From UPXZ01 sp964634605 (GTDB lineage Bacteria; Bacteroidota; Bacteroidia; Bacteroidales; Paludibacteraceae), in contig CAZWLJ010000017.1 of assembly GCA_964634605.1 (NCBI GenBank), positions 1 through 56,252 on the forward strand: 56,252 nt of DNA, written 5' to 3'. Shown here piece after piece: positions 45,533 to 54,452 of this stretch. The notes beneath the pieces are model-generated. The model saw only the letters and a list, made by a program, of their open reading frames with translations, made no database searches and had not been told where the DNA came from. Numbering within the stretch: the stretch's first letter is position 1; each line of letters begins with the position of its first letter. The position numbers were made by a program, and so were the translations under genes.

Positions 45533-46885
45533 ATGAAAATTGCAATAATAGGAACCGGTTACGTCGGGCTGGTGTCGGGAGCCTGCTTCGCCGAAATGGG
45601 TGTGGATGTCACCTGCGTGGATGTGGATAGTGTAAAAATAGACAACCTGCACAAAGGTATCATCCCCATTTACGAACCTGGTCTGGAAGATATGGTAAGC
45701 CGCAATGTCAAAGCCAGCCGTCTGCATTTCACTACCAGGCTGGACGATGTGCTGGATGATGTGGAAGTAATTTTCAGCGCCGTAGGAACCCCTCCCAACG
45801 AGGACGGAAGCGCTGATTTGAAGTACGTACTGCAGGTTGCTCGTGAAGTGGGCCAGAAAATGAACAAATATGTATTGCTGGTAACAAAAAGTACCGTTCC
45901 GGTGGGTACAGCTAGACTGGTAAAACAAGCTATTCAGGAAGAACTTGACAAGCGCGGTGTCAGCATTCCGTTTGATGTAGCTTCCAATCCCGAATTTCTC
46001 AAGGAAGGCGATGCTATCAACGACTTCATGAGCCCCGACCGCGTGGTGGTAGGCACCGAAAGTGAGAAGGCCAAAGAAGTGATTACCAGACTATACCGTC
46101 CTTTCCTGCTGAATAATTTCAGGGTAATCTTCATGGATATTCCTTCGGCTGAAATGACCAAATACGCCGCCAACTCCATGCTGGCTACCCGCATCAGTTT
46201 TATGAATGACATTGCCAACCTGTGTGAAGTTGTAGGTGCCGACATCAATATGGTACGCAAAGGAATCGGCACTGACGTACGGATCGGGAGCAAATTTCTG
46301 TATGCAGGCTCGGGATACGGCGGATCGTGCTTTCCAAAAGACGTTCAGGCGCTTATCCGGACAGCTGAGGAAAGCGGCTATGAACTCAAACTGCTCAAAG
46401 CCGTGGAAGAAGTCAACAATACGCAGAAAGAAGTACTTTATCGTAAACTGGTAAAACGCTGGGGACAAGACATGAGCGGAAAAACCGTAGCAATATGGGG
46501 ACTGGCGTTTAAGCCCAACACCGATGATATCCGCCAGGCACCCGCGTTTGATATTATCCGGAAACTGTTGCTGGCAGGAGCTACTGTACGTTGCTTTGAC
46601 CCGATTGCCATTCCTGCATCAAAATCTTACCTGGAATATCTCGAAAAGGATAAAAACACCACCGGAAAACCCGACTATTCAAAAGTTTATTTCGCCAATG
46701 ATATTTATGATGCTACTGTTGATGCTGATGCCCTGCTGCTGGTTACCGAATGGAAAGAATTCAGGATGCCCAGCTGGAATGTGGTTAAAAAATCAATGAA
46801 AAATGCACTGGTACTCGACGGCCGGAATATCTACGACAAAGCCGAAATGAAGGAAAACGGATTTGAATATGAAGGCATCGGATAA
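45533..46885 (+). CDS. ugd: UDP-glucose 6-dehydrogenase
   Basis: NAD-dependent enzyme (450 residues) converting UDP-glucose to UDP-glucuronate for surface polysaccharides. The Rossmann start is MKIAIIGTGYVGLVSGACFA. The substrate region has FLKEGDAINDFMSPDRVVVG. The catalytic Cys is residue 266 in SGYGGSCFPKDVQAL. The C-terminal domain has WGLAFKPNTDDIRQAPAFDI and VLDGRNIYD. All expected motifs are present. It has its own promoter and a strong bidirectional terminator. UDP-N-acetylmannosamine dehydrogenase is less likely given these motifs. Confidence 0.95.
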   Translation: MKIAIIGTGYVGLVSGACFAEMGVDVTCVDVDSVKIDNLHKGIIPIYEPGLEDMVSRNVKASRLHFTTRLDDVLDDVEVIFSAVGTPPNEDGSADLKYVLQVAREVGQKMNKYVLLVTKSTVPVGTARLVKQAIQEELDKRGVSIPFDVASNPEFLKEGDAINDFMSPDRVVVGTESEKAKEVITRLYRPFLLNNFRVIFMDIPSAEMTKYAANSMLATRISFMNDIANLCEVVGADINMVRKGIGTDVRIGSKFLYAGSGYGGSCFPKDVQALIRTAEESGYELKLLKAVEEVNNTQKEVLYRKLVKRWGQDMSGKTVAIWGLAFKPNTDDIRQAPAFDIIRKLLLAGATVRCFDPIAIPASKSYLEYLEKDKNTTGKPDYSKVYFANDIYDATVDADALLLVTEWKEFRMPSWNVVKKSMKNALVLDGRNIYDKAEMKENGFEYEGIG

Positions 46886-46905
46886 AAAAATATTGAAACC
46901 ACCGA

Positions 46906-46946
46906 AAAAATTAAAGGATTGCATTTTCTGCAATCCTTTAATTTTT
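46906..46946. terminator. Bidirectional terminator between ugd and serA
   Basis: A perfect 18-bp stem (46906-46923 with 46929-46946) with a TTTTC loop, A-rich on one side and T-rich on the other. Confidence 0.92.
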
Positions 46947-46996
46947 GTGAACTTTCGTTATAAAGGGATATTATTACGTTTATGCCCGTAGCTTGC

Positions 46997-47917
46997 CTAC
47001 TTGTTAACCCGATATTTCTGATTTCCATTCTTCAGAAAATCAACTATTTGATGAGCAGCGGCAATACCGGCATTCACATTTGCCTCGGCAGTCTGAGCGC
47101 CCATTTTTTTAGCGGTAGCAAAGTAACGGTCACCAACTTTTGCTTTAAATTCAGCATCAGCATCCGGAGTAACATCGGTTACATATTTGAATTTCGGGTT
47201 ATCAATCATGTGCCGCAGCAAATCGGCTTCATTCACCACCTCCTTGCGGGCAGTATTGACCATCACGGCATCCTTCGGGAGCAGTTCGAGCAGTTCCCTG
47301 TTAATAATCTGTTTTGTTTCAGGTGTAAGCGGAATGTGTACCGAAACAATATCGCAATCCTGATAAAGTGTTTTAACCGAACAGGTAGGATTTACACCTT
47401 CCATTTTAATATCCTCTGCACGACAATAGGCATCGTAAGCCAATACTTCCATTCCAAATCCTTTGGCAATGCGGGCAACATTCCGGCCAACATTTCCATA
47501 GGCATGAATGCCAAGCTTTTTACCCATCAGTTCAGTCCCGGAAGTTCCGTTGTAAAAATTACGAACGGCATAAACCAGCAGTCCGAAAACCAGTTCGGCC
47601 ACAGCATTTGAATTCTGACCTGGAGTATTCATGACACATACTCCGGCGCGGGTAGCTGCTTCCAGATCCACATTGTCGTAACCGGCACCGGCACGAACAA
47701 CGATTTTCAGTTTTTTCCCGGCATTAATGACTTCCTCGTCAATGATATCGCTGCGGATAATCACCGCGTCGGCATCGGCAATGGCATCCAGCAACTGCTG
47801 TTTTTCGGTGTATTTTTCGAGCAAAGCCAGTTCGTAGCCAACTCCTTCTATCTCGTTGCGAATGCCATCCACCGCTACTTTGGCAAATGGTTTATCGGTT
47901 GCAATAAGTACTTTCAT
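46997..47917 (-). CDS. serA: D-3-phosphoglycerate dehydrogenase (short form)
   Basis: First enzyme of serine synthesis, oxidising 3-phosphoglycerate with NAD. The 306-residue form lacks the C-terminal ACT domain. It has GAGYDNVDLEAATRAGVCVM then NTPGQNSNAVAELV, the NAD-binding loop LGIHAYGNVGRNVARIAKG, and the Arg/Glu active-site region VMVNTARKEVVNE. Where most family members have a catalytic His (TPHLGAST), this sequence reads ATAKKMGAQTAEAN. I believe that variant is common in Bacteroidota SerA, but it is worth noting. It follows serC on the same strand after 113 bases that contain a repeat pair. Confidence 0.9.
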   Translation of the reverse strand: MKVLIATDKPFAKVAVDGIRNEIEGVGYELALLEKYTEKQQLLDAIADADAVIIRSDIIDEEVINAGKKLKIVVRAGAGYDNVDLEAATRAGVCVMNTPGQNSNAVAELVFGLLVYAVRNFYNGTSGTELMGKKLGIHAYGNVGRNVARIAKGFGMEVLAYDAYCRAEDIKMEGVNPTCSVKTLYQDCDIVSVHIPLTPETKQIINRELLELLPKDAVMVNTARKEVVNEADLLRHMIDNPKFKYVTDVTPDADAEFKAKVGDRYFATAKKMGAQTAEANVNAGIAAAHQIVDFLKNGNQKYRVNK

Positions 47918-47933
47918 AGATTTAAAAAACTGA

Positions 47934-48040
47934 GGCCTCCTAACCCCCTGAAGGGGGAAAAAAGAGCTTTTTGTTAGTTATTTATTAAAATGATAATTTA
48001 CACTTCTGAAAGTCTCCCCTTCGGGGAGATTTAGAGGGGC
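47934..48040. repeat. REP-like inverted repeat pair between serC and serA
   Basis: Two G/C-rich palindromic units face each other across AT-rich DNA. One, at about 47938-47967, has CCCCCTGAAGGGGG; the other, at about 48011-48040, has CTCCCCTTCGGGGAG followed by ATTTAGAGGGG. The layout matches REP/BIME-like intergenic repeats of Bacteroidota. The second unit extends into serC and supplies its last two sense codons and stop. Confidence 0.75.
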
Positions 48041-49116
48041 TGTGCTTTTTCGAATTCCTTCATGCAGGCTACTAATGCTTCGACTGCTTCCAGCGGACAT
48101 GCATTATAAATAGAAGCTCTGAAACCACCCACCGAACGGTGACCTTTGATACCCACCATTCCTCTTTCTTTGGCAAAGTTCATGAAGTCAGCTTCTTTAT
48201 CTTTATACTCTTCAGCCATCACGAAACATACATTCATAATCGAACGGTCTTCCTTAACTGCTGTTCCGACAAACATTCTGTTACGGTCAATTTCGTCGTA
48301 AAGCAGATTGGCTTTCTGAAGATTTAATTTATACATGGCTTCCAGACCACCAAGATCTTTGACCCATTTCAGAGTTTCGTGCATGACGAAAATGGAGAAT
48401 ACCGGAGGAGTATTAAACATGGAGTTATCTTTGGGCGCTTCGCCGATGTGTGTCCGGTAGTCCACCATCGTCTGGATTTTTCTGTCCATTTTACCCAGCA
48501 AGTCCTTACGCACAATAACGAATGCGACACCGGCAGGTCCTACATTTTTCTGAGCTCCACCATAAATCAGCGCATATTTGCTTACATCAACCGGACGAGA
48601 CATGATATCAGACGACATATCGGCAACCAAAGGAATCGGGCTGTTAATATCTTCGTGAATTTCCGTTCCGTAAATGGTGTTGTTGGTGGTGATGTGGAAA
48701 TAATCAGCATCCGTGGGGATGGTGTAACCTTTTGGTATATAGGTATAATTTTTATCTTCGGAAGAGGCAACGACCTCTACTTCTCCATAAAATTTTGCTT
48801 CTTTGATGGCTTTCTTTGCCCATACGCCTGTTTGCAGATAAGCAGCTTTTTTGCCTAAGAGATTTGCCGGTACGTAGAAGAACTGTGTGGATGCGCCACC
48901 TCCCAGAAACAAAACTGCATACTCTTCAGGGATATTGAGCAGTTCTCTCCAGAGTTGCTCTGTTTCAGCCATAATGCGTTCCCAGCCCGGTGTACGGTGA
49001 GATATTTCAAGAATACCAATTCCTGTATTATCAAAATCGCGAATAGCTTCAATAGCCGATTCAATAGCCGGTTTGGGCAAAACACATGGTCCTGCATTAA
49101 AATTATACTTTTTCAT
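48031..49116 (-). CDS. serC: 3-phosphoserine/phosphohydroxythreonine transaminase
   Basis: PLP enzyme (361 residues) making phosphoserine from 3-phosphohydroxypyruvate; it can also serve pyridoxine synthesis. MKKYNFNAGPCVLP, the RTPGWERIMAE segment, FLGGGASTQFFYVPANL and the PLP-binding Lys 190 in YGGAQKNVGPAG are all diagnostic. The C-terminus is GFRASIYNACPLEAVEALV then a final Gln-Pro-Leu, whose last codons lie inside a REP-like repeat. It is upstream of serA in the same direction. Confidence 0.97.
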   Translation of the reverse strand: MKKYNFNAGPCVLPKPAIESAIEAIRDFDNTGIGILEISHRTPGWERIMAETEQLWRELLNIPEEYAVLFLGGGASTQFFYVPANLLGKKAAYLQTGVWAKKAIKEAKFYGEVEVVASSEDKNYTYIPKGYTIPTDADYFHITTNNTIYGTEIHEDINSPIPLVADMSSDIMSRPVDVSKYALIYGGAQKNVGPAGVAFVIVRKDLLGKMDRKIQTMVDYRTHIGEAPKDNSMFNTPPVFSIFVMHETLKWVKDLGGLEAMYKLNLQKANLLYDEIDRNRMFVGTAVKEDRSIMNVCFVMAEEYKDKEADFMNFAKERGMVGIKGHRSVGGFRASIYNACPLEAVEALVACMKEFEKAQPL

Positions 49117-49221
49117 ACGGTAATAATTTGTTTTTTAAAGGTCGTATGGAACTCGCCCCAATGCCGGAGCTGGTTTCATATATTTTCGATTTTTAATGAG
49201 TTTAAGTTCTGAAGCAGATGA

Positions 49222-49229
49222 CAAATTTA
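49222..49229 (-). promoter_or_regulatory. Candidate -7 element for serC-serA
   Basis: Reads TAAATTTG on the minus strand, fitting TAnnTTTG, about 106 bases before the serC start. Confidence 0.45.
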
Positions 49230-49327
49230 CGTAATTTTTCTATAAAAACTGAAGATAAAACAGAATATTTAGGCAAAAAACCTGTTTTTAAATAAACATA
49301 CACAGCAATTTCATTCCTGAAAAATAA

Positions 49328-49358
49328 AAAGCAGAATTCTTACCGAATTCTGCTTTTC
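49328..49358 (-). terminator. Terminator of the alpha/beta hydrolase operon
   Basis: A perfect 13-bp stem (49328-49340 with 49346-49358) with TTACC loop; on the minus strand it ends in a T-rich run. Confidence 0.85.
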
Positions 49359-49367
49359 TCTGTCAGT

Positions 49368-50771
49368 TTATTTCGTTTGTTGCCTGATAAATTTCAACAT
49401 CTCATTCAGTGCAACCGGCGAGACTGTTTGTTCAATTACTGCATATTCCGATGGCGATCCGGTTGTGCATTCCTGAAACAGATGGTTCAATCCCGGCAAT
49501 TCAACAGCTGTCAGTTTTGTATTTCCGCTTTCGCTGAATGCTCTTTTGATTTCAGTAAGATTTTCTTTTGCAGGCACTTGCAGGTCTTTCGAACCATTCA
49601 AAGCCAAAGTCGGACATTTTACTTTTTTCAGCATCGGGAATGGATCGTACTTAATAAAATACTGCATCCAGGGCGATAGTAGCTGCATCATAGTCATTTT
49701 AACCATTTCTTTTAGTTGTTCATCCGAAAGATTTGCCTTCAGTTCGGCATTGTTATTCAGGCTATTTTCCAGCATTTGAGCCAAACGGGTTCTCAGATTT
49801 ATCGTATCGGTCGAATTTATTATCTCGTCAAACAATGGAGCATTCATTTTTTCATTTGCATCGATAGCTGTTTCAGGCGTACCCGAAGCCAATGCAATCG
49901 CTTTCTGCTGCATCAAAAGCAGTTCCTTTCCCCTTACACCCGGACCGGCAAGCAGCACGATAAATGCCACTTTCGGGTTGCGGGCAGCTACCATCGGCGC
50001 TATAATTCCGCCTTCGCTGTGACCGGCAAGCCCTATTTTCTTCTTATTGATATCTTTCCGGGTAAGCAGAAAGTTTACAGCAGCTTCGGCATCGTTTGCC
50101 AGATCGGGTGAGGTCGCTTTCTGAAAATCGCCCGTAGACTGAGCCGTACCGCGATCGTCGTAACGAAGCACGGCAATTCCGTTGCGGCTGAGGAAATCAG
50201 CAATCACCAGAAAAGGCTTGTGACCCATCAGTTCTTCATCACGGTTTTGCGGTCCGCTTCCGCTGATGAGTACCACCACCGGAAATTTACCTTTTTTGCC
50301 GGGTAAAGTCAGCGTTCCGGCAAGCGTATCTCCATCAACTTTGTTGAAAAATTTCACTTCCTCGGAATGATAAGGGAAAGGGGCTTTAGGTTCCTGCGGA
50401 CGAAGCACTTTTTCCTTTTTAACTTCAGCGGTTGACAAATCGAGCGGTAAGGACATGCCCATCTGTTTAAATGTGCCTTTTATGACATGATTGTCTTCCA
50501 TTAATCCGGTATAGGTAACACCAATCATTTTAACTTCGAATTTCAGGGTGTCGTTCACAAAAGTCACCAGATCGACCGGAATTCCCTTTGCTCCCTGATC
50601 AGGACTGTCCATCGTGGCTTTATAACCATTTTCCACCTGCTGAATATTAATCACCAGGCGAAGTTGCTTACCCTGTACTTTGAGCAATCCGTTCCACGAC
50701 CCCACCGGACTTTGTGAAAAAAGCGCAGTTGAAACAAACAGGGCAAGAATAAAGATGATTTGTTTTTTCAT
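49368..50771 (-). CDS. Exported alpha/beta hydrolase with N-terminal beta domain
   Basis: A 467-residue exported hydrolase. Signal peptide MKKQIIFILALFVSTALFSQ. Residues 21-125 form a beta-rich domain (PVGSWNGLLKVQGKQLRLVI) found in front of similar Bacteroidota hydrolases. The hydrolase domain (about 135-467) has LISGSGPQNRDEE as the oxyanion region, nucleophile Ser 252 in GLAGHSEGG, an Asp in LALNGSKDLQVP and a His in LPGLNHLF, completing the triad. The substrate is unknown. It is last in a probable operon with a Yip1-family protein and DUF2089. Confidence 0.88.
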   Translation of the reverse strand: MKKQIIFILALFVSTALFSQSPVGSWNGLLKVQGKQLRLVINIQQVENGYKATMDSPDQGAKGIPVDLVTFVNDTLKFEVKMIGVTYTGLMEDNHVIKGTFKQMGMSLPLDLSTAEVKKEKVLRPQEPKAPFPYHSEEVKFFNKVDGDTLAGTLTLPGKKGKFPVVVLISGSGPQNRDEELMGHKPFLVIADFLSRNGIAVLRYDDRGTAQSTGDFQKATSPDLANDAEAAVNFLLTRKDINKKKIGLAGHSEGGIIAPMVAARNPKVAFIVLLAGPGVRGKELLLMQQKAIALASGTPETAIDANEKMNAPLFDEIINSTDTINLRTRLAQMLENSLNNNAELKANLSDEQLKEMVKMTMMQLLSPWMQYFIKYDPFPMLKKVKCPTLALNGSKDLQVPAKENLTEIKRAFSESGNTKLTAVELPGLNHLFQECTTGSPSEYAVIEQTVSPVALNEMLKFIRQQTK

Positions 50772-50785
50772 TGGATTTATATTTT

Positions 50786-51358
50786 TCAGATTAGTATTGA
50801 AATCAAAATTTTCGAAATGAGTTCAGCAACAAATAATCCGGCAATAAATCCGACAATCATTTTAGGGCCTTTGGCGCCTGTTGACACTTTCCAGGCATTG
50901 TACATGAGCGCAACGACCCACACCAAAACCGGTAACGTCAGGATTATAAACAGTAAAAAGCCCGGATTAGTGAATATTTGATAGGGATTGGCCAGCAACT
51001 CGGCTGTTTCGGGTACTGTCACGAATAATCCGCCGAGCGAGAGCAGAATATACGGTGCACGGGCAAGGGTCATAGTTCCGAGCATATCGATAAACCTGAA
51101 ACTTTTCGTAACGAACAAACCTGCCACATACATGACAACTCCTGCACACACCACATCAATAGCAAGTTGCATAAAAGCCTGATAATATGTCACATCTTTA
51201 CCCAAATGCGCATCGATAACACCATCGAACACCAGACCGGCATGTTTCCCGATCCAGCCGGAAAGAACTACGAACACTAATCCATACAGGAGCGCCTGCC
51301 AACCGGCAATTTTTTCAAACGGATTGTAAAAATAGCGCAAGTTAATCCTATTTTTCAT
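50786..51358 (-). CDS. Yip1 family membrane protein
   Basis: A 190-residue integral membrane protein with about five hydrophobic segments (WQALLYGLVFVVLSGWIG, GFLLFIILTLPVLVWVVALM, IVGFIAGLFVAELISKILIS). The N-terminus RYFYNPFEKIAGWQ is typical of the family. It overlaps the DUF2089 gene by 11 bases and is followed after 14 bases by the hydrolase gene, so the three are one operon. Another Yip1-type protein is at 20487-21065. Confidence 0.78.
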   Translation of the reverse strand: MKNRINLRYFYNPFEKIAGWQALLYGLVFVVLSGWIGKHAGLVFDGVIDAHLGKDVTYYQAFMQLAIDVVCAGVVMYVAGLFVTKSFRFIDMLGTMTLARAPYILLSLGGLFVTVPETAELLANPYQIFTNPGFLLFIILTLPVLVWVVALMYNAWKVSTGAKGPKMIVGFIAGLFVAELISKILISILI

Positions 51359-51611
51359 ACTTTTCGATGGTTAAGATAATTTCGTTCAACATATTTCTGA
51401 CAGTTGGATAGCTGAATTTGAGCTCGGCAGCCATATCTTTCAGGCTTCCGCTGTTTTTCACAAAACTCAGTATAAATTGCTGATCTTCATCCGAAAGACG
51501 GGCAAGAACAGGTAAATCGTAAAAACCGTTCACTTCGGTTTCGCATTGTTCGCATTTCAGCGACCTGACTTTGAGGTGCGCGTGGCAACTCGGGCATGAG
51601 GTTGGTAACAT
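51348..51611 (-). CDS. DUF2089 family zinc-ribbon/HTH protein
   Basis: An 87-residue protein, probably a DNA-binding regulator. The N-terminal zinc ribbon has CPSC at residues 6-9 and CEQC at 20-23. The C-terminal half (about 38-87) is a helix-turn-helix with GSLKDMAAELKFSYPTVRNM. It is first in the operon with the Yip1 protein and the hydrolase, so it may regulate them; this is inference from position. Confidence 0.88.
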   Translation of the reverse strand: MLPTSCPSCHAHLKVRSLKCEQCETEVNGFYDLPVLARLSDEDQQFILSFVKNSGSLKDMAAELKFSYPTVRNMLNEIILTIEKYEK

Positions 51612-51649
51612 TTAATTTTTCATTTACAGATTATGAATAAAACACTCCG

Positions 51650-51657
51650 CAAATATA
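51650..51657 (-). promoter_or_regulatory. Candidate -7 element for the DUF2089 operon
   Basis: Reads TATATTTG on the minus strand, fitting TAnnTTTG, 39 bases before the DUF2089 start. Confidence 0.5.
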
Positions 51658-51758
51658 ATACATATTTCAATTATTCTAATAATATATTCTATTTTATTTA
51701 CCTTTTGTTTAATTTTATTTATTCACATATAAATTTATTCTCCAAAAAAAAAGAAAAC

Positions 51759-51786
51759 AAAAAAGCACCACCGAAACCGGAAGTGC
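51759..51786 (-). terminator. Terminator of mutS
   Basis: On the minus strand GCAC-TT-CCG, a GTTT loop, CGG-TG-GTGC, then six T residues. It is a moderate hairpin just downstream of mutS. Confidence 0.6.
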
Positions 51787-51820
51787 CTTTCTTTATAAGA
51801 ATTCGAATACTTGAATGGAT

Positions 51821-54436
51821 TTATTTCCCTGTGATAATTCTTTTGATTTCGTTCAGTTTATTTAATGCCTCAATCGGAGTTAGATTATTTACATCCAATC
51901 CTTTAATTTCGTCGCGGATTTGTTCGAGTACCGGATCGTCGAGCTGGAAGAAACTGAGCTGATAACCTTCGCGCTGAGTGCCGATTTCACCAACAGGCTT
52001 GCTCAGATCACCGTTTTGACGGTTGTCGGTTTCGAGTTGTTTGAGTATCTGATCGGCACGTTTCACGATGCTTTGGGGCATTCCCGCCATTTTAGCCACA
52101 TGAATACCAAAACTGTGTTCGCTTCCTCCACGCACCAGTTTGCGCAGGAAAATGACTTTCTTATCCACCTCCTTCACCGAAACGTTGTAGTTTTTGATCC
52201 GGTTGAAGGTCTTTTCCATCTCGTTCAGTTCGTGGTAATGGGTGGCAAAAAGCGTTTTTGCTTTACAGCTTGCATGTTCGTGAATGTATTCCACGATTGC
52301 CCAGGCGATGGAAATTCCGTCGTAGGTACTTGTACCGCGTCCCAGTTCGTCGAACAGCACCAGACTTCGGTCCGAAAGGTTGTTCAGAATACTGGCTGCT
52401 TCGTTCATTTCCACCATAAAAGTACTTTCGCCCTGAGAGATATTGTCGCTGGCACCCACACGGGTAAATATCTTGTCCACCACCCCGATTTTGGCACTTT
52501 CAACCGGCACAAAACATCCGATCTGTGCCATGAGGGTAATCAAAGCCGTCTGGCGCAACAACGCCGACTTACCCGACATATTGGGACCGGTAACAATGAT
52601 TATTTGCTGCGTTTTACCATCAAGATATACATCATTAGCTACATAGGTTTCGCCGACAGGCAGTTGCTTCTCAATCACCGGATGGCGTCCCTGTCGTATT
52701 TCAATTACATCGCTGTCGTTGATTTCCGGACGAACATATTTATTCTCGGCACTCACCCTTGCAAATGAAAGCAAGCAATCAAGCTGAGCAATCAGATTGG
52801 AATTCAGCTGAATAGCTGCGATATAATCCGAAAGGCTGATAATCAGTTCGTTGAACAGACGGGATTCGATGGCTAAAATCTTTTCCTCGGCACCCAGAAT
52901 TTTTTCCTCGTAATCTTTCAGCTCCTGAGTAATGTATCGCTCGGCATTCACCAGCGTTTGCTTACGTATCCACGTTTCCGGAACTTTTTCCTTGTGCGAG
53001 TTGCGTACCTCGATAAAATAGCCGAACACATTGTTGTAGCTTATTTTCAGGGAAGGTATTCCCGTAGCCTCACTTTCGCGCTGCTGAATTTCCAGCAGGT
53101 AGTTTTTCCCCGAACGGGCGAGGTGACGGAGTTCATCTAGTTCGGCATTCACACCGGGACGAAGGATATCGCCCTTGTTGACCAGCACAGGCGGATCGTT
53201 TTGCAACTCCTTCTCTATTTTTTCCGAAATCACTTTGCAGGGATTGAGCTGATCGGCAATTTTTCGCAATGTCACATTCTCAATGGCCAGACAGGCATTT
53301 TTTATCGGTTCGATAGCCTGCAAAGCCACTTTGAGCTGCACCACTTCCCGCGGATTAATACGCCCTACAGCCACTTTGGAGATGATACGTTCCAGGTCGC
53401 CAATCAGTGCAATCTGCTGCTCGAGCATGTGTTTCAGTTCGGTATCTCTGAAAAAATATTCCACCACGCTGAGACGTTCTTCGATTGGTTTCACATCTTT
53501 GAGGGGAAAAGCCACCCAGCGTTTCAGCAAGCGGCCTCCCATCGGGCTTATGGTACGGTCGATGACATCCACCAGTGTGCGGCCACCTTCGTTGATGGTT
53601 CCGTACAATTCCAGATTACGCACCGTGAAGCGATCGAGCCACACATAGCGTTCTTCGTCAATACGTGTGAGGTGAGTGATGTGTTCAGTCTGGTGGTGAT
53701 GCGTCATATCCAGGTAATGAAGGATAGCTCCGGCAGCCACAATCCCGTTTTTCAGATTTTCAACCCCGAAACCTTTCAGATTTTTTGTCTGAAAATGTTT
53801 CAGCAGTCTATCGTTGGTTGTTTCGGGCAGAAATCCCCAGTCTTCCAGTGCAAAAGTGAAATATTTTGTTCCGAAGTTTGTTTCAAAATCGTTTCGTTTT
53901 GTACGATCATAAATAACTTCTTTGGGCGAAAAACTGTTCAGAAGCTTGTCCACATAATCGAAAGTGCCTTCGGCAAGGAGAAATTCGCCGGTAGAAATAT
54001 CGAGGAAAGCGACACCTGCCTGGTTTTTATTCATGTAAACACTTGCCAGAAAGGTATTTTCTTTTTGTGTGAGGGTCGTATCGCTGTAGGAAACGCCCGG
54101 AGTAACCAGTTCGGTGACACCACGTTTCACAATCTTTTTGGTCAGTTTCGGATCTTCGAGCTGGTCGCATATGGCTACGCGCTTGCCTGCACGTACCAGT
54201 TTGGGCAGGTAAGTATCCAGCGCGTGATGCGGAAATCCTGCCATTTCCACCGTTTTGGCGGAACCGTTGGCACGGCGTGTCAGTGTGATACCGAGGATGC
54301 CCGCAGCTTCCACAGCATCAGTCGAATAGGTTTCATAAAAATCGCCGCAACGAAAAAGCAATACAGCATCGGGATGTTTTCGTTTAATCTCGAAATACTG
54401 TTTCATCATCGGTGTTTCAACTACGTCGTTTGTCAT
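51821..54436 (-). CDS. mutS: DNA mismatch repair protein MutS
   Basis: Mismatch-recognition ATPase (871 residues). The mismatch-reading Phe-x-Glu is at 33-35 in GDFYETY. Connector and lever domains follow. ATPase Walker A GPNMSGKS is at 617-624, Walker B is LVLFDELGRGTSTYDG, and the dimer region SIAWAIVEYIHE leads to the LFATHYHELNEM motif. Both ends look complete and the length is normal. It is followed by a terminator and preceded, 16 bases away, by a BRO-type gene on the same strand. Confidence 0.98.
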   Translation of the reverse strand: MTNDVVETPMMKQYFEIKRKHPDAVLLFRCGDFYETYSTDAVEAAGILGITLTRRANGSAKTVEMAGFPHHALDTYLPKLVRAGKRVAICDQLEDPKLTKKIVKRGVTELVTPGVSYSDTTLTQKENTFLASVYMNKNQAGVAFLDISTGEFLLAEGTFDYVDKLLNSFSPKEVIYDRTKRNDFETNFGTKYFTFALEDWGFLPETTNDRLLKHFQTKNLKGFGVENLKNGIVAAGAILHYLDMTHHHQTEHITHLTRIDEERYVWLDRFTVRNLELYGTINEGGRTLVDVIDRTISPMGGRLLKRWVAFPLKDVKPIEERLSVVEYFFRDTELKHMLEQQIALIGDLERIISKVAVGRINPREVVQLKVALQAIEPIKNACLAIENVTLRKIADQLNPCKVISEKIEKELQNDPPVLVNKGDILRPGVNAELDELRHLARSGKNYLLEIQQRESEATGIPSLKISYNNVFGYFIEVRNSHKEKVPETWIRKQTLVNAERYITQELKDYEEKILGAEEKILAIESRLFNELIISLSDYIAAIQLNSNLIAQLDCLLSFARVSAENKYVRPEINDSDVIEIRQGRHPVIEKQLPVGETYVANDVYLDGKTQQIIIVTGPNMSGKSALLRQTALITLMAQIGCFVPVESAKIGVVDKIFTRVGASDNISQGESTFMVEMNEAASILNNLSDRSLVLFDELGRGTSTYDGISIAWAIVEYIHEHASCKAKTLFATHYHELNEMEKTFNRIKNYNVSVKEVDKKVIFLRKLVRGGSEHSFGIHVAKMAGMPQSIVKRADQILKQLETDNRQNGDLSKPVGEIGTQREGYQLSFFQLDDPVLEQIRDEIKGLDVNNLTPIEALNKLNEIKRIITGK

Positions 54437-54452
54437 AATTATCGTTTATGAA

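Noticed and set aside
48379..48858. 159-codon plus-strand ORF opposite serC
   Set aside because: Fully antisense to serC and His/Phe-rich, with no promoter or known motif.
53201..54451. 416-codon plus-strand ORF opposite mutS
   Set aside because: It lies wholly antisense to the complete mutS gene and is rich in His, Phe and Cys, as expected for an antisense shadow.
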